NCBI RefSeq assembly: GCF_963853665.1
Contig: NZ_OY970459.1
Coordinates: forward strand, 4,526,001-4,590,000
DNA from: Mycobacterium decipiens
GTDB taxonomy: Bacteria > Actinomycetota > Actinomycetes > Mycobacteriales > Mycobacteriaceae
Direction: 5' to 3'
Length of the DNA: 64,000 bases
Shown here: in pieces, positions 48,913 to 56,838 of the stretch
Layout of the letters: each line of letters begins with the position of its first letter
Position numbering within the stretch: the first letter of the stretch is position 1
The notes under the pieces: model-generated
Seen by the model: only the letters and a program-made list of their open reading frames with translations
The model's database searches: none
What the model was told of the DNA's origin: nothing
Made by a program: the position numbers and the translations under genes

Positions 48913-50415
48913 ATGTCCAGCATCATGGGGTCGACCGCGCGCTCGACTGGCGCTGCGTCGGCGCAATCACCTCTTGAACCGACCACGACCCGAACGGCCA
49001 GCCGGACCACGGCCGGAGTCGCGGATGCCGGTAGACCGCGAGTGCCCGAGGCCGCCAAGGCCGCAGGGCGCGAGAGCGGTAGCGATCGGTCGGACGGCGG
49101 GAGCGGCGCAGGCCGTGGTCCGGCTGGGACCAACGGGCTTGTTATATGCCCCAAAAGTGTCCGCGACGCCGTCGATGGCGGAGTTGATGCGCAGCTGTCG
49201 GCCGCGGATGCGCTTGGGTTGCGGTTCCCTAGCCCCGACTTGGTGGCCTCGGCGGCGGCACTATTTGAGCCGGTCGAACCATGGGCTCAGGGACGGGACC
49301 GGCTCGGTGTAGAACCCGATTCCGGCCGATTCCGGATCACGATCGGCCCCGGTGTGGTCCGCCTCGGCTGGACCAGACCTGTGCGTGCGGAGAAGGCATC
49401 GGAGCGGGCAGTCAAACGACACCGACTCGATGTAGCCAACGAGGTGGATCGGGTGAAGGCCGGCCGGGACATCCCCGATCCGCCGGGCCGTGCGATTACC
49501 GAATGGTCTCGCAAGTCGCGGGCCGCGATGTGCCGCACCTTCGCCGAACTCGACTACACGCCACTGGTGGAATGCGGCCGTGTGCCAGCGATGGTGACCC
49601 TGACCTACCCTGGCGAATGGGAATCCGTGGCTCCTGACGGGGCCAGCGTGAAACGGCACATGATATTGTGGCGCAAGCGATTCCGACGCGAATGGGGCGA
49701 ACCGGCCCGTTACATCTGGAAGCTGGAATTTCAACGGCGCGGCGCGCCACACATTCACCTGTGGACGGCTCCCCCGCATGCCGTCGGCCGATCGGGCCGC
49801 AAGTTCCGGGACTGGCTATCTCAAGAGTGGGCGGACATCGTTGGCCATCCCGATGCGGAGCAACGCGCACGCCATATGCTCGCCGGCACGGCCGTCGACA
49901 TCCTCAACGGCTTGCGTGCCTGCGACCCCAAACGCTTGGCGATCTACTTCACCAAACACTCGTCACCAAATACTCAGGGCGATAAGGAGTACCAGCACAT
50001 CATCCCCGAAGCCTGGCGCCGGCAGGGTCGCGGACCAGGGCGGTTCTGGGGCGTTCATGGGCTGCAGCGAGCAACCGAAGTCGTAGAGATCACCCAGGAC
50101 GCATACCTGACAGCTCGCAGGATCATTCGGCGTTGGTCTCGCTCACAAGCCGTCCACGACGGTTGCACACGTCACTTCCCCATAGCAGTGGTTCCGCGCA
50201 CGGCGCGCGTCGCAGTTCGACGAGTAGACAGTCAGACCGGCAAAGTGCGCCACCGCAAGGTCCGCCGGCGACGACTCCTGTGCAACCAAGGCGGACTTGC
50301 GGGTGGCTACGTGCTTGTGAATCACGGACCGGCGTTCGCATCCCAGCTTGTGGCGGCCCTATCGGCAGATTCGGCGCCACTCGTATGTGGCAAGGGACTC
50401 CCTCTCCGTACGTGA
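48913..50415 (+). CDS. RepSA-type rolling-circle replication initiator
   Basis: A 500-residue Rep of actinobacterial integrative elements. HUH motif: GAPHIHLW (His280, His282), within WKLEFQRRGAPHIHLWTAPP. Catalytic Tyr candidate Y345 in LAIYFTKHSS. MVTLTYPGEWE and GPGRFWGVHGL are family blocks. It would nick the double-strand origin so the excised circle can replicate. The N-terminal 75 residues are low-complexity. The ATG at 48913 is supported by the relic at 41433, which shows the same start. It is the first gene inside scar C, at the opposite end of the element from int, so in the circular form int, att and rep would be contiguous. Confidence 0.82.
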   Translation: MSSIMGSTARSTGAASAQSPLEPTTTRTASRTTAGVADAGRPRVPEAAKAAGRESGSDRSDGGSGAGRGPAGTNGLVICPKSVRDAVDGGVDAQLSAADALGLRFPSPDLVASAAALFEPVEPWAQGRDRLGVEPDSGRFRITIGPGVVRLGWTRPVRAEKASERAVKRHRLDVANEVDRVKAGRDIPDPPGRAITEWSRKSRAAMCRTFAELDYTPLVECGRVPAMVTLTYPGEWESVAPDGASVKRHMILWRKRFRREWGEPARYIWKLEFQRRGAPHIHLWTAPPHAVGRSGRKFRDWLSQEWADIVGHPDAEQRARHMLAGTAVDILNGLRACDPKRLAIYFTKHSSPNTQGDKEYQHIIPEAWRRQGRGPGRFWGVHGLQRATEVVEITQDAYLTARRIIRRWSRSQAVHDGCTRHFPIAVVPRTARVAVRRVDSQTGKVRHRKVRRRRLLCNQGGLAGGYVLVNHGPAFASQLVAALSADSAPLVCGKGLPLRT

Positions 50416-50474
50416 AAGCGGCGAGTTCACCTCTGACCGTCGCATAACGACGACCCGCAACATACGCTCGGTCG

Positions 50475-50786
50475 GTGACGATTGAACTGTCGCCCCGAGT
50501 TCCGGAGCGCGAGCGGCCGGGTGATTTCCACAGTTTGGCTGCTGAGCAGCTGGATCTGAACGACGCGATCACCGAACTGATATTGAGGCTGATGGATCAT
50601 AGAGATCGTTGGGCCATTTGCGCACTCGGGCTTCGCGACGCCGCAGAGCGTGAGCGGGCGAGTGCGATAATCGAGCACTTGCAACGGGCGGTTCGCGCCG
50701 GTGGGCCGGCCGTGCTTAATCCGTTGCGTCACGCGTCGTATGCAGCTCATCTCGACGACCCCGGCTTGCCTCGACGCTTGGCGTAA
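50475..50786 (+). CDS. hypothetical protein downstream of rep
   Basis: A 103-residue, mostly helical, acidic protein (LSPRVPERERPGDFHSLAAE, then LNDAITELILRLMDHRDRWA). No cysteines in pairs, no membrane helix, no recognised domain. It starts with GTG 60 bases after rep in the same direction and may be a replication accessory gene. Annotation rests on its clean frame and position. Confidence 0.5.
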   Translation: MTIELSPRVPERERPGDFHSLAAEQLDLNDAITELILRLMDHRDRWAICALGLRDAAERERASAIIEHLQRAVRAGGPAVLNPLRHASYAAHLDDPGLPRRLA

Positions 50787-51165
50787 TACGAGTCACGGGC
50801 GCTCCCCGTAGTAGCTGAGGTTTGCGGGGTGATGTGGTTGATATCAAGGCTGGGCCTTAAGCCAACCGCGCAGCGGCGTGGCCTTGATAGCTACGCACCA
50901 CCGTTAAGCACGATGTCGGTCCCGGGTGGGTGCAGTGTCTGAATTTCAACCGGCGTAGCTCGACGCTGACGGATTTGGAGTCCATTCTTCTCTGCGTTTG
51001 GCAGCACGGGCTGCGTTGGCTGAATTAGGAACCTGCTGTTCATCGGGTGGTGGCTAATAAAGCTGCTATTAGCTGTTTTGCGAACGTTTTGCGGACGCGC
51101 GACTTCAGCTGCACCGGTCGTGCCGAGGCAGACTGTCTGTCATACGTCACAGTTAAGGTCGCGTC
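50787..51165. promoter_or_regulatory. non-coding region with a long-range inverted repeat
   Basis: About 380 bases without a gene between the rep operon and the first cargo gene. TATCAAGGC (50842-50850) and GCCTTGATA (50881-50889) form a perfect 9-bp inverted repeat with a 30-base loop. Being next to rep, it could be an origin-type hairpin for rolling-circle nicking or a terminator. Nothing else is recognised. Confidence 0.4.
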
Positions 51166-53070
51166 ATGCCTCGACTTGGTGGATTCCCGCAGGGTCGCCC
51201 GTCCGATCCCGAGGACATGCCTGCGCTGATCGACGAGCTCCGGAGCTTGATGACCGGTAAGGACCTCACCCAGCTCATCTCTGCGGTGGTAGTGCCGGCG
51301 ACGATGGGCTTGTTCGCCGACGGAGAGAGCCACGCCGACGGGGACACCACGTCGACCTGGGCTGCAAAGATCGAATACTTGGTAGGTGTCGCACTGTCCG
51401 TGGATCCTGCTGGCGACGGGGACACCCCGCCCGAGGTGATGCAGCGCGTGAGCCAACTTGTCAGCGACATCTTTGAAACCGACCAGCTGCGCATGATCAC
51501 CGCATTCATCGACCACGCCGACACGAAAGAGGTGGACCGCGCTCTACTGCTGCAGCAGCTGCAATTGGAGTACCAAGCAGACCGGATGCCCGGGTACGCG
51601 GTCCACCTCGAAAAGATCGATGCCGAGGTCTTCGGGCGACACCGCGAGTACTACGTGAGCGGACTCGGCTTCGACCCCGCGGATGTAATCCGGGCTACTC
51701 GGCGGCACGCCCGCTGGTTGAACGAGACGTCCACGTCGGGGCGCGATACATTCGCCAACGCACTGGACAGCGGCGCACTGGATCCCGAGGCCCACATCGC
51801 CTGGCTCAAGGTGCTCACCGAGCCCAACCACTGGGATCCCAAAGACGTAGCGGCCATCACCAGCATCGCCGTGGAGCAGATCACCGCGATGCTGGACTTT
51901 TTCTCGACGCAGTACGGCTGCCAACCAGAGTTCCGGGCACCCAGCGATGTGAACCAGGCGCGCACACATCCCTGTATCAAGCTCGACGATGGGACCTACC
52001 TCGTTCCGGACCCATGGTCGATGTCGGCGATCGTCCACCACCGCCTCGCAGCTGAGCCGAAACGCAACGGCTTCGACCCGCAGAAGTACCACAAGCACCG
52101 CCAGGACGCGCACGAACGCTTGGTGGCGGGCGCGCTGGCGACGGTGTTCGGGACCTCCAACGTCCATTCGGCACAGCATTACGATCTCGCTTCGGGCCAG
52201 CACGGCGAAATCGATACTCTTGCCTGCGCTGAGTGGCCCCTGGTTATCGAAGCTAAGGCGATCGCACTGACCGAGTCCGGCCGGCGCGGCGCCCCCCGCC
52301 GGGTCGACACGAAACTGAAAGCCATCCTCGGCGAGGCACTCGAACAGACCGATCGCGCTCTGACGTACATCCTCGATGAGGGCGGCAGATCATTCGCACC
52401 CACTGAGAACGGGCAGGCAGTCGCGCTACTCCCGGACAAGGTGGCAGGCGGCACCGCGATCATCGCAACGTTCGAGCGCATAGACCCGTTCGCATCGGGC
52501 GGGCTGGCGGTGGCTGGAGATGTCAACAGGCCAACCTGGGTCGTATCCCTGACGGATCTGCTAATGGTCGCCGACATCCTCACGGGTCCGGCAGCGTTTC
52601 ATCACTACGCGCGGACGCGGGCGGACATGCACGACTCGATGGCCTCGGCTGCCGCCGAGGCAGACGCACTCGGTGCCTACCTCGTCGACCGCCTCCGCAT
52701 CGTCCACCAGTCAACCGACGAGGAAGCAGCACGCATCTTTATCGGCTATTCGTGCGAAGCGCTTAACGACTTCTATATCCGGCAAGAGTCTGGGCTGGAG
52801 GCGCACAAGCCCAACACGGGTGTGCCAGACGAGATCACGAGCGCCTTGGCGGCCGCGCTGCGGAAGCCGGGATGGGTGAATGCCGTTGACGCGGTGATGG
52901 CAGAGGACCCCTCCCGCTGGCCGAAGTGGAAACGTTTCCGGGGCAAACACCGCCGCGGCGGAACCTTCGCCCTAAACGATCAGGTATCCCTCGTGGCGCT
53001 CCCAGACGGAAGCTCATCATTGGAACGCGTCGGTGAATCGATCAAACTCAGCATCCCACCTCGTCGCTGA
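51166..53070 (+). CDS. PD-(D/E)XK nuclease-domain protein, putative defence cargo
   Basis: A 634-residue protein unknown to me as a family. The first 320 residues look helical. Residues about 325-400 contain a restriction-endonuclease-type core: HERLVAGALATVFG (helix), HGEIDTLACAEWPLVIEAKA with Asp350, Glu362 and Lys364 as the D...ExK triad, then a basic helix with LGEALEQTDRALTYI. The C-terminal 200 residues are unassigned. It is a single cargo gene with promoter space on both sides (380 and 169 bases). The element context suggests antiphage or anti-plasmid function; that is inference. No methyltransferase is nearby, so not a classic R-M system. Confidence 0.6.
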   Translation: MPRLGGFPQGRPSDPEDMPALIDELRSLMTGKDLTQLISAVVVPATMGLFADGESHADGDTTSTWAAKIEYLVGVALSVDPAGDGDTPPEVMQRVSQLVSDIFETDQLRMITAFIDHADTKEVDRALLLQQLQLEYQADRMPGYAVHLEKIDAEVFGRHREYYVSGLGFDPADVIRATRRHARWLNETSTSGRDTFANALDSGALDPEAHIAWLKVLTEPNHWDPKDVAAITSIAVEQITAMLDFFSTQYGCQPEFRAPSDVNQARTHPCIKLDDGTYLVPDPWSMSAIVHHRLAAEPKRNGFDPQKYHKHRQDAHERLVAGALATVFGTSNVHSAQHYDLASGQHGEIDTLACAEWPLVIEAKAIALTESGRRGAPRRVDTKLKAILGEALEQTDRALTYILDEGGRSFAPTENGQAVALLPDKVAGGTAIIATFERIDPFASGGLAVAGDVNRPTWVVSLTDLLMVADILTGPAAFHHYARTRADMHDSMASAAAEADALGAYLVDRLRIVHQSTDEEAARIFIGYSCEALNDFYIRQESGLEAHKPNTGVPDEITSALAAALRKPGWVNAVDAVMAEDPSRWPKWKRFRGKHRRGGTFALNDQVSLVALPDGSSSLERVGESIKLSIPPRR

Positions 53071-53239
53071 TAGCAGATGCACCATCGCCATCCACGCGGG
53101 CGGTCCAATTCGACTGTAACCGTTGTGAACTGCAGGCGCGGGCGCAACTGGCTACGTCAAATATTTTTGGGTTGGTATCTATTTCCCTTACCACCGCTGG
53201 GGCGCACGGGCTCAGTCCGTTGGACGTCGGTTTGCCGAG

Positions 53240-54823
53240 GTGGACGGCGGTGGCATTATCTTGCGTGTGGGCGGCGAAGACGAGCATCCGCGCGCGATCG
53301 CCGCGGTTTTGGATACGTCGTACTACAACAGCGGACACATCAATTTGGAAAAGATCACACGGCTCGCTCACGGTCTCTCGGCCCGCGGTGCACAGCTGTG
53401 GATCCCCGAGCAAGTAATTCTCGAGTGGGCAAACCACGCACGCGGCGCACTGGGCGATTTCCACCAGGCCGGGAGACGCCTGCAAAACGCAGGCCTGGCC
53501 GACTTTTCGCCCGAGACACGCCTTCCCGAGGTCAGCGAAGTTGCCGACAAGATTAGGAGCCGCTGCGAATCCACCGACAACGTTGTAGTGCTAGCTATGA
53601 GGGGAGATTCCGCGATCGCCGGCATACGCGACCAGATCTTGGGTTCGGGCGCTGGCAAGGGTAGACCGGGCGCGCGCACGGGGGCCTCAGACTCTTCTTG
53701 GGTGCGTGACTCGCTGGCGAACGCAGCTAACGATCCGAGGCGGATCGTCTTCGTCACTCGGAACGCCAAAGACGTGATCGCGACCGCAGGAGAAATGGGG
53801 CATACCGAATCCATCGTCCAAACTTGGGGTCGCGGCGACGACCAAGGTTTGCTCGAAAAATACTTTCCGCGAACGCCACTGGCGACCCAGCCGGCCGTCG
53901 ATGCGCTGAGCGCATTGCGAATCATTAGTGACACGCTCCAACGCAGCTACGCCGCGAGCATCGACCCCAACCGACCCGGGCCATCAGCGGAATGGATCAC
54001 GGTTACCGACCTTGCGATCGGAAGTGTCACTGACCTGTGGGATCGTCGCGACTTGGACGAGATGATCGACCCGTACGTGGAGATGGAGCCTGGCGCAAAG
54101 CTGATCGATGTCCGGAATGTCGAGGTCGGCGGTACTGCGGCCGAAGTGACGGTCAGGTACACCGTGCGCCTCCTAGTTGACCTTCACGTCGAAAGCCGCG
54201 TGGTCGACGAAGAGGGCGCCGTTTCTCACAGCTTCCTGATACTGCGCAAGCAAGTCTTGCTAGTGCCGTTCGCCGCGCGACTTAGCGACGGCAAGCTTCG
54301 CAATATCAGGCAAGCCGGCACCGCTGAGAGCCATCAGGGCGCCGTAACTTTCCGCGACTCATACGATGCGGCCTCGTGGCTGTATCACGAAGAGCTCAGC
54401 GATTGGGACCACATCACCGTTCAACCCGATCCGACGGCTTCCGACGGCGCTGGTGCGCCTGCAAGTTTCGAGTTGCGCGGGCCCTACGGCCGCACTGAAG
54501 CCGTTACGCTTACTCAGCTCGAGATGGAAGAAGAGTGGAGGCTCGAGTTCGAAGGTTCAAGGGCGGTTATCACCGCATACAACAACCTAGGAAGTCGCGC
54601 CGCGCTTGGCAGAGAAGACTCATTTAATGTTTATCCCCCGGTCGAACTTCGCTCGTCATACGGCAATGAGTGGTTTGTATCTGACGAGCCCTACACCGCG
54701 CTGTCCTCGGTATGGGCATTTCTAATGGAGGAAGAGAAGTCCCGATATCGGTGTGGCGCAACGGAAACGAAAACGACGCCGATCCCTCCGGCACAGGGTC
54801 CGGCAGCCACGGATGCCATTTGA
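53240..54823 (+). CDS. PIN-like (DUF4935-type) domain protein, putative defence cargo
   Basis: About 527 residues. The N-terminal 180 residues have a PIN/DUF4935-like nuclease fold: Asp25 (AVLDTSYYN), Glu62 (LWIPEQVILEWANH), Asp151/157 (SDSSWVRDSL) and Asp178 (IVFVTRNAKDVIA). The remaining 340 residues are beta-rich and unassigned. RNA cleavage is the usual PIN activity. The last 28 residues (KSRYRCGATE onwards) are read from an antisense thioesterase relic, so the natural C-terminus has been replaced near 54740. Start is uncertain (GTG 53240 or a later GTG around 53267). Confidence 0.55.
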   Translation: MDGGGIILRVGGEDEHPRAIAAVLDTSYYNSGHINLEKITRLAHGLSARGAQLWIPEQVILEWANHARGALGDFHQAGRRLQNAGLADFSPETRLPEVSEVADKIRSRCESTDNVVVLAMRGDSAIAGIRDQILGSGAGKGRPGARTGASDSSWVRDSLANAANDPRRIVFVTRNAKDVIATAGEMGHTESIVQTWGRGDDQGLLEKYFPRTPLATQPAVDALSALRIISDTLQRSYAASIDPNRPGPSAEWITVTDLAIGSVTDLWDRRDLDEMIDPYVEMEPGAKLIDVRNVEVGGTAAEVTVRYTVRLLVDLHVESRVVDEEGAVSHSFLILRKQVLLVPFAARLSDGKLRNIRQAGTAESHQGAVTFRDSYDAASWLYHEELSDWDHITVQPDPTASDGAGAPASFELRGPYGRTEAVTLTQLEMEEEWRLEFEGSRAVITAYNNLGSRAALGREDSFNVYPPVELRSSYGNEWFVSDEPYTALSSVWAFLMEEEKSRYRCGATETKTTPIPPAQGPAATDAI

Positions 54824-55075
54824 GCTGGTGTTCCTCGGTGGTGGTCGCCAGACGATTGAAGAACCCGTCGGTAATCGGCGACGGGGTGAGGGTGTCCTTG
54901 TCTAGGTTGGTCCAGAAACCCTCGGTCTCGATGCGGCCCCCGTTTGCGCCCTGCAGGCGCACCCGCATCGTGCACGACCGCGTACCGACCGCCGAGCACC
55001 AGCGATGGAAGGTCACCTCGTTCGGCCAGGTCAAGGGCTCGACCACATCAACAAGCCCAGAATGGCTGCAGAGTT
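54745..55075 (-). pseudogene. internal fragment of an acyl-ACP thioesterase-like gene
   Basis: The minus strand reads VDVVEPLTWPNEVTFHRW, then GTRSCTMRVRLQGANGGRIE, TEGFWTNLD, HQLKWHPWLPDPVPEG and FPLRHTDIG. This resembles the middle of actinobacterial acyl-ACP thioesterase (the FPLRxTDID block precedes the active-site Asn/His segment, which is absent). Both ends are cut: 5' about 55075 and 3' about 54745. It fills the gap between two convergent cargo genes and supplies an abnormal tail to the PIN protein. A piece of host chromosome captured by the element is the simplest explanation. Confidence 0.5.
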
Positions 55076-55076
55076 G

Positions 55077-55595
55077 TCACGCAAACAGCTCTGCACCGGA
55101 CTTGACCGGGAGGCGCATCTCTGTGGCGAGCAAGGCATCTACCAGAGCGATTGTCTGATTTTGGTCTCCGTTGAAGACTCTCCTGTGGGCTTCGGCGACA
55201 ATCTTCATCGTGTTGATCGACTGAACCCCTAACCTGCGAGCTTGTTCAGCAGCCGCGCGGTCATCCAAGACTGCTACCAGGCCACGATGACGGGCGCAGG
55301 CTATGACGGCACTTTCCCCCAGGTTTTCCTCAGTGCCACCGCCGAGCGCCGCTTTGACCTGTGTCGCCGTCCATTCCTCGTCATCTGTCATGAAAATCCG
55401 CGCCGCCCAAGCTACTTCATGCAAGAGCGGGATGCCTACATGATGCTCCCTGCCGTTCTCAATCTCGATCTCGACCTCACGTGGCACGAGCACTACGGCT
55501 TGAGGAGCGAGAGCGGCGAGGATATGCGAATACCCTGCTCGGCAGAAGTGCGTGAAGGCGCTGGTGTCCATCACCCACTGCGAGAGCTCAGTCAC
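55077..55595 (-). CDS. PIN-domain toxin-like ribonuclease
   Basis: A 172-residue DUF3368-like PIN protein: Asp10 (WVMDTSAFTHF), Glu40/Glu42 (VPREVEIEIE), Glu94 (NLGESAVIACAR) and Asp111/Asp112 (VAVLDDRAAAEQAR) give the acidic quartet. PIN toxins cut tRNA, rRNA or mRNA. Its GTG start overlaps the stop of the upstream Xre-ImmA/IrrE gene by 8 bases, so the two are co-translated, as in toxin-antitoxin modules. Confidence 0.75.
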   Translation of the reverse strand: MTELSQWVMDTSAFTHFCRAGYSHILAALAPQAVVLVPREVEIEIENGREHHVGIPLLHEVAWAARIFMTDDEEWTATQVKAALGGGTEENLGESAVIACARHRGLVAVLDDRAAAEQARRLGVQSINTMKIVAEAHRRVFNGDQNQTIALVDALLATEMRLPVKSGAELFA

Positions 55596-56700
55596 CGCTC
55601 AGAGCGAACAGCTTCCGCACATCGTCGAGAGATTCCATTTCCTGCTCTGGTAAGTCATCTCGCGCTATCGTTCCGCGGAGTAATTCAATGGTTCGGGCCG
55701 CAGTTAACCGACCAGACGTGTAGCCCTCGACACACGCGGCGGCGAAACCTGGTGAAAGATAGGGAGATTTTGGCTCATCGTCCCAGGAAAGCTTAAGCCG
55801 CACGTAGGCGCCGGCGCGCGGTTCACCCTCACTGAGAGCGATAAATTCGTCGTACTCAATCAGATCCAGGTTCCGCAACTGGCTGATAGCAGCCGACCAG
55901 CTCAAACGAAATGCGGATCCAACGGCGAGCGCTCGATCCCGGTTACTCCATCCGCTGTGGTCGTTCCAGACTTTTACTACGCCGGCGCGGGGAGCGAGAA
56001 AATGGATAGCAAACGAGCTGATCATCTTCTCGTGATCTTCGCCAACTGCGCAGTCATAGGCATCGCCACATAGCCAGTGCCCCAACTCGTGAGCGAGTGT
56101 CATACGCCGCCGGCCTGCAGAGCGGATATCTCCATTGATGACGGCGACCGCGATACTTCCCGCGTCTCCGTTAACCTCAACGCACCCGCCGTCGGGACCA
56201 TTCTCGCCCAGTGGCGCAGCGTAGGTGTAAAGCCCCAGTCGTTCGCATACAAGCCCTAGGTTCTCTATCGGTTCATCGCCAATACAAAGGCCTTCACGTA
56301 CTCGCTGTGCTAACTGTTCAGCATCCTGGTGGGTTTGGGGTGTGCGGGCCTCTTGGTCACGCTCGACAGGGCTGATCAGACCCATGTCGACCAACAGTCG
56401 CGCATCGTAGGCAAGCAACTCAATCTCATCGTCAAGTGCCCGCGTTGTTTCGTGCGGCAGGGCTAGGTCAGACCGCCGACTCACTACAGCTGGTAACGGT
56501 TCATTGACGAAGAAACCTAACGGTCGCCCCAATGCCTCAGCGATGGCGACCATCTCGGTCATCGCTAGTTTCCGCTCGCCCTTCTCGGCACGGCTCAGCG
56601 CCGAGCGATCGATCCCGACCAACTCAGCTAGCCTTCCTTGTGGGATGCCAGCGTCTTCGCGTGCTCGGAAAACACGGTGTCCAAGCGTGACGTGGTCCAT
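55588..56700 (-). CDS. Xre HTH - ImmA/IrrE metallopeptidase, antitoxin-like partner of the PIN toxin
   Basis: A 370-residue protein. Residues 1-60 are an Xre/Cro HTH (GHRVFRAREDAGIPQGRLAELVGIDRSALSRAEKGER). The middle has the zinc peptidase motif TLAHELGHWL at 202-211 (HELGH at 204-208) of the ImmA/IrrE family, followed by a C-terminal helical domain. ImmA-type peptidases cleave repressors on stress. Fusion to an HTH and pairing with a PIN gene matches predicted Xre-COG2856/PIN toxin-antitoxin modules. Start at 56700 is preferred because it begins at the HTH and coincides with an inverted repeat that could be its own operator. Confidence 0.75.
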   Translation of the reverse strand: MDHVTLGHRVFRAREDAGIPQGRLAELVGIDRSALSRAEKGERKLAMTEMVAIAEALGRPLGFFVNEPLPAVVSRRSDLALPHETTRALDDEIELLAYDARLLVDMGLISPVERDQEARTPQTHQDAEQLAQRVREGLCIGDEPIENLGLVCERLGLYTYAAPLGENGPDGGCVEVNGDAGSIAVAVINGDIRSAGRRRMTLAHELGHWLCGDAYDCAVGEDHEKMISSFAIHFLAPRAGVVKVWNDHSGWSNRDRALAVGSAFRLSWSAAISQLRNLDLIEYDEFIALSEGEPRAGAYVRLKLSWDDEPKSPYLSPGFAAACVEGYTSGRLTAARTIELLRGTIARDDLPEQEMESLDDVRKLFALSGD

Positions 56701-56718
56701 GTGTGCGATTTTCACACA
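56700..56718. promoter_or_regulatory. TGTGTG-N7-CACACA operator-like repeat over the Xre start
   Basis: A perfect 6-bp inverted repeat overlaps the ATG of the HTH gene and lies in the divergent region with the helicase gene (start 56839). An autoregulatory site for the Xre domain is plausible. On the plus strand GGATAATATT near 56811-56820 could be the -10 region for the helicase transcript. Confidence 0.5.
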
Positions 56719-56838
56719 CAGGAATCGGCGTGTCGAGCACACCTCTTCCACCTAGGCAAATGTCCGCCGAGGCAGAATTTTCATCGCGTCTGACAAAGAT
56801 GCACAAGGTTGGATAATATTGGGGTAGTATGCACAGTC

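Noticed and set aside
54745..55075. First read as a second katG fragment because of GANGGRI
   Set aside because: The surrounding residues do not fit KatG and resemble acyl-ACP thioesterase instead.
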